Origin: Poritiphilus flavus
GTDB lineage: Bacteria > Bacteroidota > Bacteroidia > Flavobacteriales > Flavobacteriaceae
Direction: 5' to 3'
Assembly (NCBI RefSeq): GCF_009901585.1
Contig: NZ_WXYO01000008.1
Location: 371,493 to 435,492, forward strand
Length of the DNA stretch: 64,000 nt
The position numbers and the translations under genes are program-made. The stretch's first letter is position 1, and each line of letters begins with the position of its first letter. Positions 45,321 through 54,311 of this stretch are shown piece by piece. The notes beneath the pieces were generated by a model. That model searched no databases, was not told where the DNA came from, and saw nothing but the letters and a program-made list of their open reading frames with translations.

Positions 45321-46070
45321 ATGAAAACACGATTGCTCATTTTCTTTTTTTCACTCTCGCTTACCGGAATATTGGCACAACAGGAAGACAGAAGGATCCT
45401 CCGGGGCCAGGTAATGTACCGAAATAGTCCGGTTGCCAATGAAAATGTGATCAACACCACCTCTCAAAGGGCTACCATTACCAACGATAACGGAGAGTTT
45501 GCCATTTCGGTTAAGGTGGATGATGAATTGGTTTTTACAGCCGTAAACTATCAGATCCAATTGATCAAGATCACCGATGTGATCCTGGAGAACAACAGGC
45601 TGGTCGTAGAAGTCAACGAAAAGGTGACGGAACTGGACGAGGTGACAGTGAGTCCCGAAAATCAAAAGAAATTCCTCGAATTGCAGAATGAGGAGTTCAA
45701 GCAATACGAATACGAGACGGATCAAACCACGGAAGTGGTTAACGTGGCTTTAGATCCTACGGTGCGCGGTATGCAGGATGGAGTCAATTTTGTAAATATT
45801 TTCAAAGCCCTCTTTATGTCTAAGGACAAAGGAGAGGAAGATGCCAGATCTCCCCTGAAGATCAGTGAAGTACTCAGGCAGGTTTATGACGACGAATTTT
45901 TTGTTTTGGACCTAAGGATCCCACAAGACAATATCGATGATTTTTTGTTGTATTGTGACAACAATATCCCTTCTCAAACCCTTTTAAAAAAGGACAACGA
46001 ATTTCAGTTGATCGATTTTCTGGTCACCCAGAGCAAGTCCTACCTAAAGGAGCGGAATGCCAAAGAATAG
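45321..46070 (+). CDS. Carboxypeptidase-regulatory-domain-like exported protein, copy 1
   Basis: A 249-residue protein with a signal peptide (1-18, ending LAQQ). Residues 20-110 form a beta-sandwich of the CarboxypepD_reg-like kind, with RRILRGQVMYRNSPVANENV and NNGEFAISV-like strands (it reads NDNGEFAISVKVDDEL near 58-73), ending in LDEVTVSP, as at the start of SusC-like receptors. The C-terminal half is helical and acidic and lacks a receptor barrel. A longer frame begins at 45210, but its N-terminus has no signal sequence. The last 14 bases overlap copy 2. Function unknown. Confidence 0.75.
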   Translation: MKTRLLIFFFSLSLTGILAQQEDRRILRGQVMYRNSPVANENVINTTSQRATITNDNGEFAISVKVDDELVFTAVNYQIQLIKITDVILENNRLVVEVNEKVTELDEVTVSPENQKKFLELQNEEFKQYEYETDQTTEVVNVALDPTVRGMQDGVNFVNIFKALFMSKDKGEEDARSPLKISEVLRQVYDDEFFVLDLRIPQDNIDDFLLYCDNNIPSQTLLKKDNEFQLIDFLVTQSKSYLKERNAKE

Positions 46071-46839
46071 ATTATTTCTTCTTTTATTCTTACTTACTTC
46101 TATCCCTGCACTGGCGCAGAACGAATTTCGACGTAGCCTGGAGGGAAGCGTCAGGCACCAGGGTAAAATAATTCAGGATGTTCACGTGATGAACATTACA
46201 TCTAACAAGGCCACTATAACGGATGCCAACGGAAATTTTAGTATTTCCGTCAGATTGAACGATACTATCCGCTTTTCTGCGGTTCAGTACAAAAAGAAAC
46301 AATTGGTGATCACCGCCTCCATTTTGGAGAGCAAAGGTATGGTGGTTTCGCTCGAACAGTTCGTGAATGAGTTGGATGAGGTAGTGGTAAGGCCCTACGA
46401 CCTTTCAGGGGATATTGCCAGGGATATGCAAAATCTTAAAACAGATCCGGTGGTTACGGCATCTACCCTGGGCCTGCCAAATGCCTATGCCCGGGATTGG
46501 ACACAGAGCGAGAGAATGCTGAATGAGGCTACTACCGGAGGGGGTATAGTACCTTTAAATCCTATTCTGAACGCCATTACCGGGCGCACCAAAATGCTCA
46601 AAAAACGCCTGGCAAGAGACGAAATATATGCCAGAACGGGGCGGGTCCGCAATTTTTATGTAGACTCCCTGTTTGTTCAGGAATTGCTGATCCCAAAGGA
46701 AAAGATTGAGGATTTCATGTATTACTGCGAGGTGGATTCCAGTTTTAGTGGGGTGGTAGACACTCATGATCGTCTTAAGATATGGGAGTTTTTAAAAAAG
46801 AAGAGCACAGCCTACCGAAAGAACAATGCGCTGGATTGA
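46057..46839 (+). CDS. Carboxypeptidase-regulatory-domain-like exported protein, copy 2
   Basis: A 260-residue paralogue of the preceding gene. Signal peptide (1-20, ending LAQ); beta-sandwich (21-115) with FRRSLEGSVRHQGKIIQDVH, ATITDANGNFSISVRLNDTI and NELDEVVVRP; a C-terminal half ending in DRLKIWEFLKKKSTAYRKNN, similar to copy 1. The two proteins align over their whole length. The overlap of the genes implies coupled translation and a heteromeric partnership. Confidence 0.78.
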   Translation: MPKNRLFLLLFLLTSIPALAQNEFRRSLEGSVRHQGKIIQDVHVMNITSNKATITDANGNFSISVRLNDTIRFSAVQYKKKQLVITASILESKGMVVSLEQFVNELDEVVVRPYDLSGDIARDMQNLKTDPVVTASTLGLPNAYARDWTQSERMLNEATTGGGIVPLNPILNAITGRTKMLKKRLARDEIYARTGRVRNFYVDSLFVQELLIPKEKIEDFMYYCEVDSSFSGVVDTHDRLKIWEFLKKKSTAYRKNNALD

Positions 46840-46863
46840 CTTCTTTTTGGCATGCCATTTGTA

Positions 46864-46871
46864 TATTTTTG
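46864..46871 (+). promoter_or_regulatory. Candidate -7 promoter element for the DUF6702 gene
   Basis: TATTTTTG matches TAnnTTTG and ends 22 bases before the preferred ATG at 46894. It supports that start over the longer frame beginning at 46852. Confidence 0.42.
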
Positions 46872-46893
46872 CCTACCAAAAATGCACTTAATC

Positions 46894-47397
46894 ATGGGTT
46901 TTCTCAAAAAATCACTGCTATTGCTCGTAATACCGTTGCTGGCCTTTAGCGCGCACAAGTTCTATGTGAGCGTTACCAATGTCAACTATTCGGAAAAGGA
47001 AGATGCCCTGCAGATAACCACGAGGATATTTGTTGATGATTTTGAACAGGTGATCGAAGAGCGATATGGCGTGAAAATGAACCTGGCCACAGCTGATGAA
47101 GATGAATTGGCAGAGCAGTATATTGAAAAATACCTGAGGGCGAAATTTGCCATAGAAATAAACGGGGAAAACAGGGCGTATACCTACCTCGGAAAACAGT
47201 ATGATGACGACGTAATGATCTGTTACCTGGAACTCCCCAAACTGGAATTTGATAAGGTAAAATCAATACAAATTCAAAATGAGGTGTTGACGGATCTTTT
47301 TGACGAACAGCAAAATATTGTACACTTCAAAATCAACGGAATAAAAAAGAGTTTTGTCCTGATTCGGGAGAATAATAAAGGAATGTTAAACTTATAG
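46894..47397 (+). CDS. DUF6702 family exported protein
   Basis: A 167-residue protein with an N-terminal signal segment (1-20) and the DUF6702 opening SAHKFYVSVTNVNYSEKEDA near residues 20-40. The body is beta-rich with NIVHFKINGIKKSFVLIREN near the end. The family is usually found beside an M1 aminopeptidase in Bacteroidota, exactly as here (next gene 62 bases downstream). Function unknown; a role in exporting or presenting the peptidase is only inference. Confidence 0.82.
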   Translation: MGFLKKSLLLLVIPLLAFSAHKFYVSVTNVNYSEKEDALQITTRIFVDDFEQVIEERYGVKMNLATADEDELAEQYIEKYLRAKFAIEINGENRAYTYLGKQYDDDVMICYLELPKLEFDKVKSIQIQNEVLTDLFDEQQNIVHFKINGIKKSFVLIRENNKGMLNL

Positions 47398-47458
47398 CAT
47401 TCTTTAACAGATCATTAAAAAAAACGCTACTTTTCGGCGACTAAAAATTAAGATAAAA

Positions 47459-49768
47459 ATGAACAGAATCAAGTATTTCTTTGCTTCTTTTTTGTTTCTT
47501 GTCGGAGCCACGGCCATCGCACAGGAGGAGGCGGAAAAGGAAAAGGAACCTGGTCACTACAACCAGAGCAGGTTCAAGCAGATGTATGAAGAGTTTGCTA
47601 CCCCAAACACTTACCGTTCCGCGTCAGGAGCTCCAGGCCCTGATTACTATCAGCAACAGGCAGACTATAAAATGGACATTGAGCTGGACGACAAAAATGC
47701 CAAGCTCTATGGAGAAGAGACTATTACCTATTATAACAACTCACCAGACGACCTGGAATTTCTCTGGGTACAGCTGGACCAGAATGTCCGGGCAAAGGAT
47801 TCAAAATCGCCCTTGAGAAACGGAGGCGGTGTACCTCTTGCCTATAGGACCAGCACCTTCACTAATCAGTATTTAACTGAAACTTTTGACGGTGGATTTA
47901 ATATTGAATGGGTGAAGGATGCCAACGGCAAACCTTTATCTTACACCATCAATCAGACTATGATGCGCATTAACCTCCCCACTCCGCTTGGCAGTGGGTC
48001 TCAGGTTTCCTTCTCTGTGAAATGGTGGTATAATATCCCGGATCACACAGTGAATCGTGCTCGTTCCGGATACGAGTACTTTGCCAAGGATGGGAACAGG
48101 GCTTATGTGATCGCTCAATTCTTCCCCCGAATGGCTGTTTACAGCGACGTGGAAGGATGGCAAAATCATCAGTTCTGGGGAAGTGGTGAATTTGCACTTC
48201 CTTTCGGAAATTACGAAGTAAATATCACCGTTCCCGCAGATCACGTTCTGGATGCTACAGGAGTTCTTCAGAACAGGAAAGAGGTATTTTCAAGGGATAT
48301 GATGAAACGATACGATCAGGCCAAAAAGTCTTACGACAAACCTGTTCTTATTGTAACCCAGGAGGAAGCTGAAGCTGCTGAAAAAGGCTTTTCCGAGAAA
48401 AAGAAAACCTGGAAATTCAAGGCGCAAAACGTCCGGGATTACGGTTTTGCAACTTCACGAAAATTCATCTGGGATATGCAGGCGGTAAAGATTGGCAATA
48501 AGGATGTGATGGCAGTGTCCATGTATCCCAAAGAAGGCAATCCACTGTGGGAGGAATTGTCTACCAAGGCGGTTGCAAGTACATTGAAAACTTATTCAGA
48601 ACACACTTTTGATTACCCTTATCACAAAGCGATATCGGTTCACGCCAAGAACCAGGGAATGGAATACCCCATGATTTGCTGGAATTACGGAAGGCCTCAA
48701 GAAGACGGAACGTATTCGGACCGTGTTAAGTATGGTATGATCAGCGTGATCATTCACGAGGTAGGCCACAATTTCTTTCCAATGATCGTTAATTCAGACG
48801 AGCGTCAGTGGGGCTGGATGGATGAAGGTTTGGATACCTTTATGCAGTACATCGCAGAGCAGGAATTCGGGGATGCAAACCCTGATGTTATCGCTCCCAA
48901 TAACAAATATCCTTCTAGAAGGGGAGAGCCTTCTAAGATCGTCCCTTATATGAGCGGAGATCAAAGCGGATTGGCACCCATTATGTCTAACCCGGAGAAT
49001 GTTTACCAACTGGGGCCAAATGCTTATGGAAAACCGGCTACAGCGCTCAACATCCTACGCGAAACGGTAATGGGTAAAGAGCTATTTGATCATGCCTTTA
49101 AAACCTATGCCCAACGCTGGAAATTCAAGCACCCTACGCCGGAAGACTTTTTCCGCACTATGGAAGACGCCTCTGCCGTAGATCTTGACTGGTACTGGAG
49201 AGGTTGGTTCTATACTACGGATTATGTGGATATAGGAGTTAAAGGTGTTAAGAAGTACTACGTTTCGAATAAGCCAACCAAAGAAATGGAGGAGTACATG
49301 AGTGCGAGGAATCTTACTGAAGCAGATTTGCCACCGCTGGTATACCTGGCAGAAGAAGATAGCGAAGATTTCGATCCCGAACTCAAAGGTAAATCACCAT
49401 CAGAGAGTTCTCAGACGCTTAACGCTTATATGATGGATAACATGACCGAAGAGGAAAGGGCTACTGTAAAAGAGCCCAAATACTTCTACGAAGTTACTTT
49501 TGATAAGCCGGGAGGAATTCCAATGCCCTTGATCGTGGAGTATTCCTATGCTGACGGAACCACAGAAAGCGTTACCTATCCGCCTGAGATCTGGAGAAAG
49601 AACGACGCTGAGGTAAGACGCGTTATCTCTTCCCAATCTGAGTTGGTCGGAATCGTTGTGGACCCAAAAGCGGAAACAGCAGACATTGATGTTACCAACA
49701 ATGCCTGGCCCAAGAAGGAAGAAAAATCAGATTTTGACAAGTTCAAAGAGAACATAAAAGGTAAATAA
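47459..49768 (+). CDS. M1 family metallopeptidase
   Basis: A 769-residue exported zinc aminopeptidase with a signal peptide (1-21, ending AIAQ). The zinc motif HEVGH spans residues 433-437, and the third ligand Glu456 is in WMDEGLDTF, 18 residues on, exactly the M1 spacing. Upstream, a beta-rich domain (65-270) holds the ligand-binding N-terminal part. The typical substrate-binding GAMEN is replaced by KNQGMEYPMICW near 398-410. A C-terminal acidic, Lys-rich tail follows. It follows DUF6702. Confidence 0.9.
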   Translation: MNRIKYFFASFLFLVGATAIAQEEAEKEKEPGHYNQSRFKQMYEEFATPNTYRSASGAPGPDYYQQQADYKMDIELDDKNAKLYGEETITYYNNSPDDLEFLWVQLDQNVRAKDSKSPLRNGGGVPLAYRTSTFTNQYLTETFDGGFNIEWVKDANGKPLSYTINQTMMRINLPTPLGSGSQVSFSVKWWYNIPDHTVNRARSGYEYFAKDGNRAYVIAQFFPRMAVYSDVEGWQNHQFWGSGEFALPFGNYEVNITVPADHVLDATGVLQNRKEVFSRDMMKRYDQAKKSYDKPVLIVTQEEAEAAEKGFSEKKKTWKFKAQNVRDYGFATSRKFIWDMQAVKIGNKDVMAVSMYPKEGNPLWEELSTKAVASTLKTYSEHTFDYPYHKAISVHAKNQGMEYPMICWNYGRPQEDGTYSDRVKYGMISVIIHEVGHNFFPMIVNSDERQWGWMDEGLDTFMQYIAEQEFGDANPDVIAPNNKYPSRRGEPSKIVPYMSGDQSGLAPIMSNPENVYQLGPNAYGKPATALNILRETVMGKELFDHAFKTYAQRWKFKHPTPEDFFRTMEDASAVDLDWYWRGWFYTTDYVDIGVKGVKKYYVSNKPTKEMEEYMSARNLTEADLPPLVYLAEEDSEDFDPELKGKSPSESSQTLNAYMMDNMTEEERATVKEPKYFYEVTFDKPGGIPMPLIVEYSYADGTTESVTYPPEIWRKNDAEVRRVISSQSELVGIVVDPKAETADIDVTNNAWPKKEEKSDFDKFKENIKGK

Positions 49769-49786
49769 ACCCCATAGGGTTAAGTA

Positions 49787-49817
49787 AAAAGTCCTGGCCT
49801 GGTGTCAGGACTTTTTT
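49787..49817 (+). terminator. Rho-independent terminator after the M1 peptidase gene
   Basis: AAAAGTCCTG (49787-49796) pairs with CAGGACTTTT (49806-49815) around a nine-base loop and is followed by T residues. It begins 19 bases after the stop codon. Confidence 0.82.
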
Positions 49818-49837
49818 ATTTGACACGTATTCTTGAT

Positions 49838-49845
49838 TATATTTG
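49838..49845 (+). promoter_or_regulatory. Candidate -7 promoter element for the TatA-like gene
   Basis: TATATTTG matches TAnnTTTG; a TTTG lies 15 bases upstream at 49819-49822, shorter than the usual spacing. It would place transcription start at about the ATG (49850), implying a leaderless message, so chance similarity is also possible. Confidence 0.3.
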
Positions 49846-49849
49846 TACT

Positions 49850-50131
49850 ATGTATTTTTTAGGATTTCTATTTATCAGTGGGGCTGAGATTTTCTTCATC
49901 ATGTTTATTGTGGTCATGGTCTTCGGGGCAGACAAGATCCCCGGGATTGCCAAAGGGCTCGGTAAAGGAATGCGCCAGCTAAAGGATGCCACCGAAGATA
50001 TCAAACAAGAAATCCAAAAAAGCGCTGAAAAACAGGGCATAGATACCAGTTTTGCCGAAGATATCAAGAAGGAACTGGATGATGTAAAGAAGAATGTTGA
50101 TGATGTTACAGGCACAATAAAGCGGAAATAG
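49850..50131 (+). CDS. Twin-arginine translocase subunit TatA/TatB-like
   Basis: A 93-residue protein with one N-terminal membrane helix (about 3-24), the hinge FGADKIPGIAKGLGKGMRQL and an amphipathic helix followed by a charged tail. This is the layout of TatA/B proteins, which form the Tat channel for folded proteins. The exact subunit cannot be told. The frame extends to 49802, but the extra part is upstream of the putative promoter. Confidence 0.85.
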   Translation: MYFLGFLFISGAEIFFIMFIVVMVFGADKIPGIAKGLGKGMRQLKDATEDIKQEIQKSAEKQGIDTSFAEDIKKELDDVKKNVDDVTGTIKRK

Positions 50132-50142
50132 AACCCCTTCTG

Positions 50143-50703
50143 ATGCTTGAGCGACTACTTCAGTGGGATAAAGAAACCTTAATTTACCTAAACAATCTTG
50201 GAGAAGAGGGTTTTGACTCGTTTTGGGTGTTGGCCACCGACATTACTAACTCCATTCCCTTTTATATTCTTTTCGGACTGCTGATTGGGATCACCCACAA
50301 CAGAAAACAAGCACTGTACAAAATAGTCAGCTTAATCACCCTTATTATGGTAATTCTTTTGCTTACCCATTTGGTGAAGGAATCTGTCATGCGCTTAAGA
50401 CCAAATAACGAACCCGCCCTGGAGGGGATGATCCGGGTATTAAGGGATCCTGAAAGTTATAGCTTCTTTTCAGGTCATGCCGCCACTTCCTTTGGCATGG
50501 TCACTTTACTGGTACTTTTCGTAAGGAAAAAACTCAAATGGGTCTGGCTTTTTTACATCTGGGCCGCCGTTTTCGCTTATAGCAGGATCTATGTCGGGGT
50601 CCATTATCTCCTGGACATCATTTGCGGTTTAGGGTTTGGACTACTGATGGCTTTCTTGTTTTACCGGATCTATAATCGATTTATCGCACCCGACTCAGCG
50701 TAA
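50143..50703 (+). CDS. PAP2 family phosphatase
   Basis: A 186-residue membrane protein with about five helices. The PAP2 motifs are KESVMRLRPNNEP near residues 85-97 (KxxxxxxRP), SFFSGHAATSFGM near 107-119 (SGH) and SRIYVGVHYLLDIICG near 146-161 (SRxxxxxHxxxD). These phosphatases act on lipid phosphates such as undecaprenyl pyrophosphate. It begins 11 bases after the TatA-like stop and overlaps the end of the convergent O-methyltransferase gene by 23 bases. Confidence 0.9.
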   Translation: MLERLLQWDKETLIYLNNLGEEGFDSFWVLATDITNSIPFYILFGLLIGITHNRKQALYKIVSLITLIMVILLLTHLVKESVMRLRPNNEPALEGMIRVLRDPESYSFFSGHAATSFGMVTLLVLFVRKKLKWVWLFYIWAAVFAYSRIYVGVHYLLDIICGLGFGLLMAFLFYRIYNRFIAPDSA

Positions 50704-51322
50704 TACCATCCCGGATCGGTAAAATTACCGTTTCTACTCTCGGATCTTCTTTCAAACTTCTGTTGTAATCCTGCAGGATTCGGGTGGCCGCATCTTTTTC
50801 TTCCGGAGGCTCTACCACCTTTCCTGACCATAACACGTTATCGGATAGTATAACCCCTCCCGGACGGGTTTTGGAGAGCACGCTTTCAAAGTAATCCGGG
50901 TAACTCGTTTTTTCGGCATCAATAAATACCAGGTCAAAAGTGACATCCAGTTCGGGGATGATTTCCAGGGCATCTCCGGTATGAAGGATTATCTGATCCG
51001 CGAATTCGCTTTTGCCAATATATTTACGTTGGATCCCCTCAAGTTCCTCGTTAATGTCAATGGTGTGAAGTTGTCCTCCTTCCTGCAGCCCTTCTGCCAT
51101 ACAAAGCGCGGAATATCCCGTATATGTGCCTATTTCCAGAATGTATTTTGGTTGGATGATCTTGGATAACATGCTGAGAACCCTCCCTTGGAAATGACCG
51201 GTTATCATCCTGGGACGCAGCACCTTAAGATGGGTTTCCCGGGTAAGTTGCCGAAGTAATTCGGGTTCTTCTTCGGAATGCTCGGTGATGTAAGTTTCCA
51301 GAGCGGCGGAAAGAAAATGCAT
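50681..51322 (-). CDS. O-methyltransferase, catechol type
   Basis: A 213-residue SAM-dependent enzyme of the Methyltransf_3 family. Motif I reads YILEIGTYTGYSALCMAEGL near residues 59-78, and FDLVFIDAEKTSYPDYFESV near 129-148 holds the metal-binding Asp. LSDNVLWSGKV is a further hallmark. The family methylates catechols and related hydroxyls with a divalent metal. The end overlaps the PAP2 gene. Confidence 0.88.
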   Translation of the reverse strand: MHFLSAALETYITEHSEEEPELLRQLTRETHLKVLRPRMITGHFQGRVLSMLSKIIQPKYILEIGTYTGYSALCMAEGLQEGGQLHTIDINEELEGIQRKYIGKSEFADQIILHTGDALEIIPELDVTFDLVFIDAEKTSYPDYFESVLSKTRPGGVILSDNVLWSGKVVEPPEEKDAATRILQDYNRSLKEDPRVETVILPIRDGITLSRVR

Positions 51323-51388
51323 CTGTTTTTTTGAGTAAAAATATAGAATTATATGCTACCTTCGGAAGGTATCTCTAGTCGTACTGCT

Positions 51389-51883
51389 ATGGAAGGAATT
51401 AGCTTGAGAAATGCGGTGTTGGAAGACCTGGAAGTGCTTTTGGGTTTTGAGCAGGAACTCATCAAGGCGGAGAGGCCTTTTGACAGTACAATTAAGGATG
51501 ACCCGGTCAGTTATTACAGTATTAAAGACTTTATAACAGATCCGGAGGTAGAGCTGATAGTGGCAGAACACCAGGGGAAGATCATTAGTTCGGGATACGC
51601 CAAAGAGAAAGAGGCCAGATCCTACCTGGATCACGATACTTATGCCTATTTGGGATTTATGTACACCGTACCCGAGTACAGGGGTAAAGGAGTAAATCGC
51701 CTGATCATTAACGCTTTGGTAGAATGGGCCCGGTTAAAAGGGTTACAGGAGGTAAGACTTACGGTTTATCCGGGTAATTTGCCTGCGGTAAGGGCTTATG
51801 AAAAGGTAGGTTTCGAAAGTGCATTGCTGGAGATGCGCATCTCAGATGAGAACCGCGATTCACAGTCCGATCGGGCTAAATAG
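51389..51883 (+). CDS. GNAT N-acetyltransferase
   Basis: A 164-residue acetyltransferase. The start at 51389 gives the typical family opening ISLRNAVLEDLEVLLGF; the longer frame from 51353 adds 12 residues. The acetyl-CoA-binding region reads YTVPEYRGKGVNRLIINALV near 98-117 and the conserved ending is NLPAVRAYEKVGF. The substrate is unknown. It lies divergent from the O-methyltransferase gene and 34 bases before kynU. Confidence 0.85.
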   Translation: MEGISLRNAVLEDLEVLLGFEQELIKAERPFDSTIKDDPVSYYSIKDFITDPEVELIVAEHQGKIISSGYAKEKEARSYLDHDTYAYLGFMYTVPEYRGKGVNRLIINALVEWARLKGLQEVRLTVYPGNLPAVRAYEKVGFESALLEMRISDENRDSQSDRAK

Positions 51884-51895
51884 CACACTAAATCG

Positions 51896-51903
51896 TAATT
51901 TTG
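51896..51903 (+). promoter_or_regulatory. Candidate -7 promoter element for kynU
   Basis: TAATTTTG matches TAnnTTTG and lies 14 bases before the kynU ATG at 51918. It favours that start over the longer frame from 51819, which would overlap the GNAT gene. Confidence 0.42.
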
Positions 51904-51917
51904 AACAAAACACTACT

Positions 51918-53207
51918 ATGCAATTTCGAAATGAACTGGATTTTGCTCAGGACTTAGACCAAAATGATCCGTTAAGGGTTTACCGCGAGCAGTTTCATTT
52001 TCCTAAGGTGGGGGGTAAGCAGGTCATCTACTTTACCGGTAATTCCCTGGGTCTGCAACCCAAGATCAGTAAGGACTATGTTGATGAGATCATGAAGGAC
52101 TGGCGGGAACTGGCGGTGGAAGGGCATTTTTATGCGGAAAAACCCTGGTGGGATTATCATGAAAGGCTGGCTGCTCCTCTGGCTAAAGTGGTAGGAGCGA
52201 AGACCTCCGAGGTCTCCGTTATGAATACGCTCACCGTAAATCTTCACCTGCTAATGGTATCTTTTTACAGGCCAGACAACAAGCGTTTTAAGATCCTTTG
52301 TGAAGAAAAGGCCTTTCCTTCAGACCAATATATGCTTAAGAGTCAGTTAAGGCATCATGGCCTGGATCCGGAGCATGCCCTCATAGAGGTTAGAAAGCGC
52401 GAAGGAGAGCATTTTTGGCGCACCCAGGACGTGATAGACAAAATCCTGGAAGCTGGGGATGAGTTAGCCCTGGTACTGATAGGCGGAGTAAATTACTACA
52501 ACGGCCAGGTCTTCGATATGGAGGCCATTACCAAAGCGGGTAAATCCGTGGGTGCCGCGGTAGGATGGGACCTGGCTCATGCAGTTGGCAATATATCCCT
52601 TTCACTGCATGATTGGGGTGCGGATTTTGCCGCCTGGTGTAGTTACAAATACATGAATAGCGGTCCGGGAAATGCCTCGGGCATCTTTGTACATGAAGAT
52701 CATCTGGGGAAAAAAGATATTCAACGGTTTGAGGGCTGGTGGGGTACTGAGAAGGCTTCCCGATTTATGATGAAACCGGAATTTGAACCTATTTCCAATG
52801 CAGATGCCTGGCAGATCAGTAACCCTCCGGTACTGGCCCTGGCACCTTATTTGGCATCGCTGAAGCTGTTCGAGGAAGTAGGAATGCCCGCACTCATTGA
52901 AAAGCGGAAAAAGATCGTGGCCTATCTTGAATTCATTTTGGGGGAAGTCGCCGAGACCGTTTCTGGTTCTTTTGAAGTCATCACCCCGGAAGAAAGAGGC
53001 TGTCAGTTGTCCGTGCTGCTTCATGGGCAGGGAAGGCCGTTGTTTGATTACCTCATGAAAAACGGAGTAATTGTAGACTGGAGGGAACCCAATGTGATCC
53101 GGCTTGCACCTGCACCTTTTTACTGCAGCTATGAGGATATGTACCAATTTGGCCAGATCCTGAAGGAGGGAATCCTGAAGCTGTCTACTGTTGATAGTTT
53201 GGGATAG
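51918..53207 (+). CDS. kynU: Kynureninase
   Basis: A 429-residue PLP enzyme that cleaves kynurenine or 3-hydroxykynurenine to (hydroxy)anthranilate and alanine. The opening has FPKVGGKQVIYFTGNSLGLQ near residues 27-46; the PLP lysine is in AWCSYKYMNSGPGNASGIF near 236-254; GWDLAHAVGN holds the Asp that contacts the cofactor. The RLAPAPFYCSYEDM ending is typical. The second kynurenine-pathway gene, kmo, is 4.3 kb downstream on the same strand. It supports tryptophan breakdown or a quinolinate route to NAD. Confidence 0.94.
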   Translation: MQFRNELDFAQDLDQNDPLRVYREQFHFPKVGGKQVIYFTGNSLGLQPKISKDYVDEIMKDWRELAVEGHFYAEKPWWDYHERLAAPLAKVVGAKTSEVSVMNTLTVNLHLLMVSFYRPDNKRFKILCEEKAFPSDQYMLKSQLRHHGLDPEHALIEVRKREGEHFWRTQDVIDKILEAGDELALVLIGGVNYYNGQVFDMEAITKAGKSVGAAVGWDLAHAVGNISLSLHDWGADFAAWCSYKYMNSGPGNASGIFVHEDHLGKKDIQRFEGWWGTEKASRFMMKPEFEPISNADAWQISNPPVLALAPYLASLKLFEEVGMPALIEKRKKIVAYLEFILGEVAETVSGSFEVITPEERGCQLSVLLHGQGRPLFDYLMKNGVIVDWREPNVIRLAPAPFYCSYEDMYQFGQILKEGILKLSTVDSLG

Positions 53208-53270
53208 CCAACGGGATCCTGATACCAGGCTCCGTTTCTTCCAAATAGCGTATACGGAAATTCAAAATGT

Positions 53271-54131
53271 TTAAGCCAGTCTTTTCAGGCTGTTCTGGTA
53301 GTAAGAAGGAGTACTGCCTTTATTCCTTTTAAACTGTTTGGTGAAATAGGAAGCGTCCGAATAGCCTGAGCGATACATCACCTCGGATATGGTTAGGTCT
53401 TTATCTTCCAGAAGCTCCACGGCCTTATTAATTCGAAATTCATTAAGGAATTGAACAAATGGTTTCCCGGTCATTTTTTTGAAGAAGCGACAGAAGGAGT
53501 TGGTTGTGAGCCCGACATGGGCTGCCGCAGTACACGTAGAGATCTCACCTTCAAAACTGGAATTGACATAATTAAATATGGCCTCCAGCCTGCCTACTTC
53601 CTTAGGGCTGCAGGGAATGAGGGTTACCCTATCTAACAGGGTCTTGTACCGATCCCTGTCTGCCAGGGCCTCCAGGATCTGTAAAAATCGTATGATCTTT
53701 TGGGTGCTGTTCAGGGATGGAAAACTTTCGAAAGCTTCCGCCAATTCCATTTTCAGATCCTGATCAAACAGTAAAACCTTATTGCTTAAACGCAAAAAGT
53801 TCCTGAAAGACCGGAACTCCGGGAAATTCATGAGTTTTTGCTGTACAAATTCTTCATTGAATTGAATAACCACTTCCAGATTATCCGGGAAATCCCGGTT
53901 TCCAAAGTCGGCATGAGGGATGTTGGGCCCCAAAAAAATGAGGGCCCCGTTGTGGTAAGAAATCGTTTCCGTATCAACACTAAGTGTTCCGGAACCATTC
54001 TTAATATAGACCAATTCGTATTCCGGATGAATGTGCCAGTCCATAAGATCGCAGGAGCTTTTGTGATCGTACCAGGCAATCTTCAGGGATGTGTCCGAGG
54101 CAAGGTCAATGCTTTCGAATATGGGTTTCAT
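53271..54131 (-). CDS. AraC family transcriptional regulator
   Basis: A 286-residue regulator. N-terminal cupin-like sensor domain (about 15-110) with MDWHIHPEYELVYIKNGSGT and a C-terminal AraC helix-turn-helix domain (about 185-283), including VGLTTNSFCRFFKKMTGKPF and VMYRSGYSDASYFTKQFKRN, which are the two recognition units. The effector is probably a small carbohydrate or aromatic compound. It is transcribed away from the MFS gene, with a 180-base shared gap, so it may control that transporter. Confidence 0.9.
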   Translation of the reverse strand: MKPIFESIDLASDTSLKIAWYDHKSSCDLMDWHIHPEYELVYIKNGSGTLSVDTETISYHNGALIFLGPNIPHADFGNRDFPDNLEVVIQFNEEFVQQKLMNFPEFRSFRNFLRLSNKVLLFDQDLKMELAEAFESFPSLNSTQKIIRFLQILEALADRDRYKTLLDRVTLIPCSPKEVGRLEAIFNYVNSSFEGEISTCTAAAHVGLTTNSFCRFFKKMTGKPFVQFLNEFRINKAVELLEDKDLTISEVMYRSGYSDASYFTKQFKRNKGSTPSYYQNSLKRLA

Positions 54132-54281
54132 ACAATAAAATTATCTTTTTTTAAGCTATTTTCTTGTAATTGGGAATAGATCAACCAAAAAATGGAATAA
54201 ATATACTTATCGGAACTGGGGCTTGCTTATTTATTTTGTGTGAAGAAGAGAGATTATCTCTGAATCCACAGTGCCACATTG

Positions 54282-54289
54282 TATATTTG
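54282..54289 (+). promoter_or_regulatory. Candidate -7 promoter element for the MFS gene
   Basis: TATATTTG matches TAnnTTTG and ends 23 bases before the TTG start at 54312. It lies in the gap shared with the divergent AraC gene, which is where an operator would be expected. Confidence 0.42.
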
Positions 54290-54311
54290 CTAACCTTTAA
54301 GCCAAACCCTG

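Noticed and set aside
51819..51917. Longer N-terminus for kynureninase
   Set aside because: It would overlap the GNAT gene, and a TAATTTTG element lies just before the chosen ATG.
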